Positions 15,666 to 19,669 of a stretch of DNA of 19,669 nt are shown in pieces (the first letter of the stretch is position 1; the number at the start of each line of letters is the position of its first letter). Source of the stretch: an uncultured Methylobacter sp. (GTDB lineage Bacteria; Pseudomonadota; Gammaproteobacteria; Methylococcales; Methylomonadaceae); assembly GCA_903831545.1 (NCBI GenBank), contig CAIKYI010000583.1, positions 1-19,669 on the forward strand, given 5' to 3'. The position numbers and the translations under genes were made by a program. The notes under the pieces were generated by a model. The model saw only the letters and a list, made by a program, of their open reading frames with translations. It was not told the DNA's origin and did no database searches.

Positions 15666-16133
15666 ATGCAAATTATCAATACCTTTGAGTTGCGCATCTA
15701 CAATGACATAATTGAGCTTAGGCGCATGAGTGATTGGTTGCACAATGCCTGTGCAGAGCTGGCTTTAGACGAATCTCTTGCCATGAATTTGGACTTATGT
15801 GCAAATGAGGCAGTTGCCAATATTATTAATTATGCCTACATAGATCATGACCGACATGAAATTGATTTGTATATTGAGCACAAGATTAATCAGTCTATAA
15901 GCTTAACGATGGAGGATGACGGTTTTCCCTTTAACCCTTTCGAAGTCCTCCCGCCACAGCCTTTCGACATGCTTGAAAACGCTAAAATTGGCGGCTTGGG
16001 TATTCACCTGATTCGCAATTTAATGCACGAATGTCAATATCGACGGTTCAATAATAAAAATATCATCACGCTGAGCGTCTCCCTAAACCAGAAATCAATT
16101 CGCCCGCAGCAAAATGCGGTATCCGATATCTAA
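15666..16133 (+). CDS. RsbW-type serine kinase / anti-sigma factor (HATPase_c_2)
   Basis: 155 residues with a GHKL ATP-binding fold of the RsbW/SpoIIAB type. The N-box ANEAVANIINYAY (47-57) has E48 and N52 for Mg-ATP. The G1 box is MEDDG (82-86) and the G2 box is GGLGIHLIRNL (109-119). In this family the protein phosphorylates its STAS antagonist and sequesters a partner, classically a sigma factor. No sigma-factor gene is in the window, so the target is unknown and need not be a sigma factor. The ATG has no clear ribosome site. The gene lies 14 bp before the phosphatase gene. Confidence 0.9.
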   Translation: MQIINTFELRIYNDIIELRRMSDWLHNACAELALDESLAMNLDLCANEAVANIINYAYIDHDRHEIDLYIEHKINQSISLTMEDDGFPFNPFEVLPPQPFDMLENAKIGGLGIHLIRNLMHECQYRRFNNKNIITLSVSLNQKSIRPQQNAVSDI

Positions 16134-16147
16134 AGGAAAATCCCACC

Positions 16148-17452
16148 ATGTTCATCTGTCGCAAAACAGATCGCAGAGCACGCTCGGCCGACTATGACGT
16201 AGCTCTAAATGCGAATACTGAAGCAGGACTTGAACTCCGCGTTAAGTCTGACCGGCGGCAAAAAGATCCTCTTGATTTTATGGGGCTTTTTTTCGGCGTT
16301 CCAAGTCATCTGGCATACGAACTGCTGGAACGCTGTGCAGTAGTCGAATTTGCTAGCGGGGACCTGGTACTTTCGCCGGCAGAAGAAAATGATTCAATCT
16401 GTATACTGCTATCCGGTCATCTGAAGGTTCATTTGGGCACGCCTGAATCAAAGGATTTTTTCCTTATTAATCCGGGAGACTGCATTGGAGAAATGTCCAT
16501 AATTGATGGTAAGCCGGTTTCAGCTTTCGTGATTGCAGAATCAGCTTGTCGTGTGCTAAAAATCCATCAAAATGAATTCTGGGGATCTTTAAGTCAGATC
16601 CCTGATTTAGTTAAAAACCTGCTAGCCACGCTGGTCGACCGGATGCGAACCAGCAACAAATCCGTTCTTACGCAATTGCAGGCAAAGATGGAATATGAGC
16701 ACATCCAGAAAGAACTTACGATAGCCCGCGAGATTCAGGCAAGTTTACTGCCTGCTCAATACCCCCTGTTTCCTGATTGTAACGAAGTCGATTTATTTTC
16801 AATCATGAACCCGGCAAAAAGCCTGGGCGGCGATTTTTACGATGCGTTTTTTGTTGCGCCAACCAAATTGTTTATCGTCGTAGGCGATGTTTCCGGCAAA
16901 GGTATTGCGGCTGCACTTTTTATGGTGCAAAGCATTATGCATCTGAAAGAACAAGCATTGTTAAAGCACTCGCCAAGTGAAATTTTGGATCGTGTCAATA
17001 ATAGTCTTTGCAAAAATAATACTGCAGCCATGTTCGTTACCATTTTTTGCGGAATTCTGGATACGGATACGGGTTTATTTATTTATTCCAATGGTGGACA
17101 CAATCCGCCGCTCAGTGATGCAATCACCGGTACTTTTGACTATATTCCTGTACCCAAAGGCATAGTCGTCGGGATTATGGAAGATGTGAAATATCAATCC
17201 TCAAGCCTGCAATTAAAAGCCGGCGATGCCATTTTTGTGTACACCGATGGTGTCACGGAAGCCGAGGATAGCCAAAAAAAGTTATTTTCCGATGAAAAAT
17301 TATTAAACCTTTTGGCTGTTTCCAAAGAAGACAGCGCTGAGAAACTAGTAGAACTGGTAAAACACGAAATCGACATTTTTACTAATGGTGTTGCCCAATC
17401 TGATGATATCACCATGTTGACCCTACGCTACCTTGGCAGCAACAATGTTTGA
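16148..17452 (+). CDS. Cyclic-nucleotide-binding-domain / SpoIIE-type PP2C phosphatase
   Basis: 434 residues. Residues about 46-170 are a cNMP-binding (CRP-like) domain. The phosphate cassette GDCIGEMSIIDGKPVSAFV (110-128) keeps Glu115, but Val124 stands where the cAMP-binding Arg is normally found. A helical linker (about 171-200, KMEYEHIQKELTIAREIQA) leads into a SpoIIE/RsbU phosphatase domain with its metal aspartates: GGDFYD (227-232), GDVSGKG (246-252) and YTDG (365-368). The enzyme should remove phosphate from the STAS antagonist in the cytoplasm, and the N-terminal domain should control it. An AAGGAAAA ribosome site precedes the ATG. It closes the partner-switching operon. The ligand is uncertain because of the missing Arg: degenerate cAMP binding, another nucleotide, or a protein-only sensor are all possible. 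Confidence 0.92.
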   Translation: MFICRKTDRRARSADYDVALNANTEAGLELRVKSDRRQKDPLDFMGLFFGVPSHLAYELLERCAVVEFASGDLVLSPAEENDSICILLSGHLKVHLGTPESKDFFLINPGDCIGEMSIIDGKPVSAFVIAESACRVLKIHQNEFWGSLSQIPDLVKNLLATLVDRMRTSNKSVLTQLQAKMEYEHIQKELTIAREIQASLLPAQYPLFPDCNEVDLFSIMNPAKSLGGDFYDAFFVAPTKLFIVVGDVSGKGIAAALFMVQSIMHLKEQALLKHSPSEILDRVNNSLCKNNTAAMFVTIFCGILDTDTGLFIYSNGGHNPPLSDAITGTFDYIPVPKGIVVGIMEDVKYQSSSLQLKAGDAIFVYTDGVTEAEDSQKKLFSDEKLLNLLAVSKEDSAEKLVELVKHEIDIFTNGVAQSDDITMLTLRYLGSNNV

Positions 17453-17474
17453 ATACAATAAGCTATTGTTCCAG

Positions 17475-17810
17475 TTACTTTTCAAATAACGTTACATTAT
17501 TTAGAGCGTTGCCTGACTGACTCCAGCAACACAACTGCTGCACCACTAAAGGAGGCTGTCCAAGAATAGAAAACCTACTGCGGTTTCTACGCTCGGACAG
17601 TCTTCCAGGTATTTGCGCCTTTACCCTAATTTCACTCCATAAGTCGGTGGCGTTTTCGGCTTCGTCAACGATTTTGCATAAAAACAGATTATCCAGCACA
17701 TTAAAAGCATTTTCGCGCCCCGAAACATTGTCACTGCCATTTAATTTAGCCGTCATTACGGCATTGATTGCCGGAAACCAAGCCCCATGGATGTGTTTAT
17801 AAGTCAGCAT
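17475..17810 (-). pseudogene. Doubtful 111-codon ORF made partly of repeats; possible methylase gene remnant
   Basis: The ORF begins in the middle of a 100-bp inverted repeat (17751-17850) and its 3' part runs through another hairpin (17551-17606), so both ends are repeat DNA. Only residues of about 24-70 (SDNVSGRENAFNVLDNLF and following, including LCKIVDEAEN) come from non-repeat sequence. That core vaguely resembles the helical part of N6-adenine methylases of restriction systems, a recollection only. No ribosome site or start outside the repeat is visible. It may be a decayed gene fragment or no gene at all. Confidence 0.3.
17551..17606. repeat. Long hairpin downstream of the phosphatase gene
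   Basis: Two 25-nt arms (17551-17575 and 17582-17606) pair imperfectly around a TACTGC loop. GGCTGTCC at 17554-17561 matches the complement of GGACAGTC, and GAAAACC matches GGTTTC. It lies 98 bp after the phosphatase stop. It could end or protect that transcript, but its length and imperfect arms look more like a dispersed palindromic element. Confidence 0.55.
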
Positions 17811-17850
17811 CCACGCCTCCTGGATCTCGGCAATCCCTACCGGGATGACG
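17751..17850. repeat. Pair of REP-like elements in inverted orientation (100-bp palindrome)
   Basis: The unit beginning CGTCATTACGGCATTGATTG at 17751 on the plus strand recurs, diverged, as CGTCATCCCGGTAGGGATTG from 17850 on the minus strand. Both then read GCCG, a CC-containing stretch, and end in TGGATG. Together they form a 100-bp inverted structure centred near 17800 on TTTATAA. The CGTCAT...GG...GATTGCCGG...TGGATG pattern resembles dispersed REP elements of proteobacteria. The rest of 17453-17958 holds the hairpin above and no convincing gene. Confidence 0.7.
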
Positions 17851-17958
17851 ATGTTTTTCTTAACTTAATGGCAGTGACGTGCTACGTGGAAATGCAGTAT
17901 CAACTTACATCTTTGAACAGTAACCCAACTTTCGTAATTACATGGCCTATAAACCAGC

Positions 17959-19669
17959 TTAGCCGCCGCCACATTTAGTAGTAGCATCTTTAACATCGCT
18001 GACGCTACAGTCACCAAAACCGACAACATCGGCACTCAGAATACTCACGGTGGATTTTTGCTTATCCTTGGCATTTTCACCGCTGTTGCTACTGTTATCT
18101 GCTGACGATTGAGTCGCAGCCTTGGAGGCACTGGTTGCTGCGCCATCACCGCCACTTAGCCCTACAGGTGCCGAAACGGTGGCAGGAATGCCAACAGTGC
18201 CGCCGCTAGACTGAATATTAGACGCACCAATCACCGCCGTTGCGGCAATCACAATCTGTCCACCACTAATTCCCGCTTCACCGGCATCAACTACACCGAA
18301 GGGGGCAGCCAAGGTAACCGTACCATTGCCGATCGACTGAATACCGCTACCGGAAATGATAGGAGGGAAAACCGTTTGAATATTGCCTTTTGCATCAACT
18401 GTTGTAACTGGTGCCGGTGCTGAAATAGCAGATTTGGCACCCTTACCGGCATCAATACTGCCTTTGGAAGACCAGGCGGTAATATCACCGCCCCCCAAGG
18501 TAAAGACCCTGGATTGGTTGACGTTAATATCACCCTGCGCCAACACAGTGAGGTTGCCTTTTTGTTGAACGACAATACCCAATTGATCAGCTGATTTGCT
18601 TAGCCCTGCAAGTTTTCCAGCCAAGCCGACATCCAGTTTTCCGCCGGACACGGCCAGGTTAATATCACCACCAGCCAGAGTCTTTAGCTGACTAAATACC
18701 AAACCCAAATCCCCTGCATAATGCTCACCGGGAAACAAGGCATTTATCGCATCGAAGCCACGTTTGTAAGACGCTGCACGTTGATTAGGCTGCGCAATGG
18801 CAGTCGCCAACGCAGATTGTTTAACCTCTTCAAAAAGTATTTTTAACATAACATCCAGATGCTTGCTTTGTTCTGCATTACTCAAATTATCAAAGCCTTG
18901 CAATTGTGCGCTATAAGCGACTAGCGTTTTATATTTGTTAATAAACCCGGAATAATCAATCTTGTCGGACAATCCAGCCAAAACATTGATACTTGCACCC
19001 TGATTAGCCAAAAATGAATTCAACACATTGCCAACAGTCTGGATGCCCGCCGAACTGCCCAGATTGACATTCTTACCGGCAATCACATCCAATTGCCCTG
19101 GACCTGCCAGCTGTATTTTAGTGTCATTCGCACTCACGACACCATTGCCATCAATCAAAGTATCGTAGCTGATACTTTCGCCTGCTTTAATCAATGTCGT
19201 ATCATTTGCAGAAATATTTTGTCCGGTAATATCCAAATTTCTGATGTCACCACCCGCAATATAATTGGCTGCCTGCGGCAAATTAAAGTACATTGCCGAG
19301 CTGGAAGACCCTATGTTGCCAAGTTTGGCCATAATCAACGGTTTGTTGGCATCATTTTTATGCAACGGAATGGCCGCATGAATCAGGGACGTATCGCTCT
19401 GAAGAGGATTCAAATAGTTGTAAGCAAAGAGACCATCGCCCTCCAGGGTGCTGGCAGGTGTGACTATACTTGGAAACTTTGCCGGATCGGCGTCAGACAT
19501 GAATATCGAACCCGAATCAGAGATTAAATTTCGGTTAGCCAGTAGCTGCAATTGCCCGTCAGCAGAAGGATATAACTTCATTGAACCGCTAACACTAACA
19601 TCCCCGGACAAAGCCGTAGCCTTCAGTATTCCCGGATAAAGCGTATATTGAAATCCGGAATCATTGGAG
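17959..19669 (-). CDS. Filamentous-haemagglutinin-like exoprotein, DUF3739 C-terminal part (cut by window edge)
   Basis: The frame is open to the window edge, so only the last 569 or so residues are present; a TTG at 19611 is an internal codon, not a convincing start. The sequence is Gly/Ser/Asn-rich with beta-helix character. Its end carries the DUF3739 pattern: FTLGGGDITAWSSKGSIDAG, GSGIQSIGNGTVTLAAPFG, VVDAGEAGISGGQIVIAA, and near the end SADVVGFGDC. Such proteins are secreted by two-partner secretion (TpsA) and act as adhesins. The last 16 residues hold two cysteines 12 apart (CSVSDVKDATTKC), like the C-terminal anchor of HMW1-type adhesins. No TpsB transporter is in the window. Before the tail is a low-complexity Ser/Ala/Asp stretch. 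Confidence 0.88.
   Translation of the reverse strand, partial: SNDSGFQYTLYPGILKATALSGDVSVSGSMKLYPSADGQLQLLANRNLISDSGSIFMSDADPAKFPSIVTPASTLEGDGLFAYNYLNPLQSDTSLIHAAIPLHKNDANKPLIMAKLGNIGSSSSAMYFNLPQAANYIAGGDIRNLDITGQNISANDTTLIKAGESISYDTLIDGNGVVSANDTKIQLAGPGQLDVIAGKNVNLGSSAGIQTVGNVLNSFLANQGASINVLAGLSDKIDYSGFINKYKTLVAYSAQLQGFDNLSNAEQSKHLDVMLKILFEEVKQSALATAIAQPNQRAASYKRGFDAINALFPGEHYAGDLGLVFSQLKTLAGGDINLAVSGGKLDVGLAGKLAGLSKSADQLGIVVQQKGNLTVLAQGDINVNQSRVFTLGGGDITAWSSKGSIDAGKGAKSAISAPAPVTTVDAKGNIQTVFPPIISGSGIQSIGNGTVTLAAPFGVVDAGEAGISGGQIVIAATAVIGASNIQSSGGTVGIPATVSAPVGLSGGDGAATSASKAATQSSADNSSNSGENAKDKQKSTVSILSADVVGFGDCSVSDVKDATTKCGGG

Noticed and set aside
15481..15666. 61-codon ORF in the gap between the STAS and kinase genes, its stop overlapping the next ATG (TAATG)
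   Set aside because: No ribosome site before its ATG, it covers a hairpin, and its composition is not protein-like (mixed low-complexity residues, no motif). The TAATG overlap is suggestive but not enough.
17787..17978. 63-codon plus-strand ORF over the REP-like pair
   Set aside because: It starts inside the inverted repeat and has no recognisable motif or ribosome site.
19609..19611. TTG as the start of the haemagglutinin gene
   Set aside because: The frame continues open to the window edge with the same beta-rich composition, and such proteins need a distant signal peptide and TPS domain.

Overview
The window looks like a chromosomal stretch from a Gram-negative gammaproteobacterium that fixes nitrogen and makes exopolysaccharide. 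The nifB-fdxN-nifO order recalls Azotobacter. The PEP-CTERM protein, BcsC-type outer-membrane barrel and DUF3739 haemagglutinin require an outer membrane. A Methylococcales-type methanotroph is a reasonable guess, but nothing in the window proves it.

Layout. (1) 1-2867, minus strand: a nitrogen-fixation accessory operon, nifB, then fdxN (2[4Fe-4S] ferredoxin), nifO (ArsC-like), and the start of a flavodiiron protein cut by the window edge. Upstream of nifB (2868-3264) lie a near-consensus sigma-54 promoter, a possible IHF site and two perfect TGT-N10-ACA NifA activator sites 33 bp apart. (2) 3265-4993, plus strand: a secreted PEP-CTERM protein with Asn/Gly-rich solenoid-like repeats, and a stand-alone PilZ protein. 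(3) 14927-5012, minus strand: a cellulose-synthase cluster in the unusual order bcsB, bcsZ, bcsC, class III nucleotide cyclase, bcsA. BcsC carries an SPOR-like N-terminus. (4) 15112-17452, plus strand and divergent from bcs: a partner-switching module of STAS antagonist, RsbW-type ATPase and a cyclic-nucleotide-binding-domain/SpoIIE-type phosphatase. (5) 17453-17958: a repeat-rich gap with REP-like inverted elements around a doubtful ORF. (6) 17959 to the edge, minus strand: the C-terminal part of a large filamentous-haemagglutinin-like (DUF3739) exoprotein.

How the genes may work together. Cellulose synthesis here probably depends on c-di-GMP through the BcsA PilZ domain. The cluster also encodes a tail-anchored adenylyl-cyclase-like enzyme directly before bcsA, and faces a partner switch whose phosphatase has a cyclic-nucleotide-binding-fold sensor. 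This suggests a second layer of control over cellulose and matrix production, by cyclic nucleotide and protein dephosphorylation. The sensor lacks the Arg that normally binds the cAMP phosphate, so the ligand is uncertain. This cyclase/partner-switch/cellulose arrangement is the most interesting candidate system in the window. The PEP-CTERM protein, PilZ protein and haemagglutinin fit a matrix/adhesion neighbourhood.
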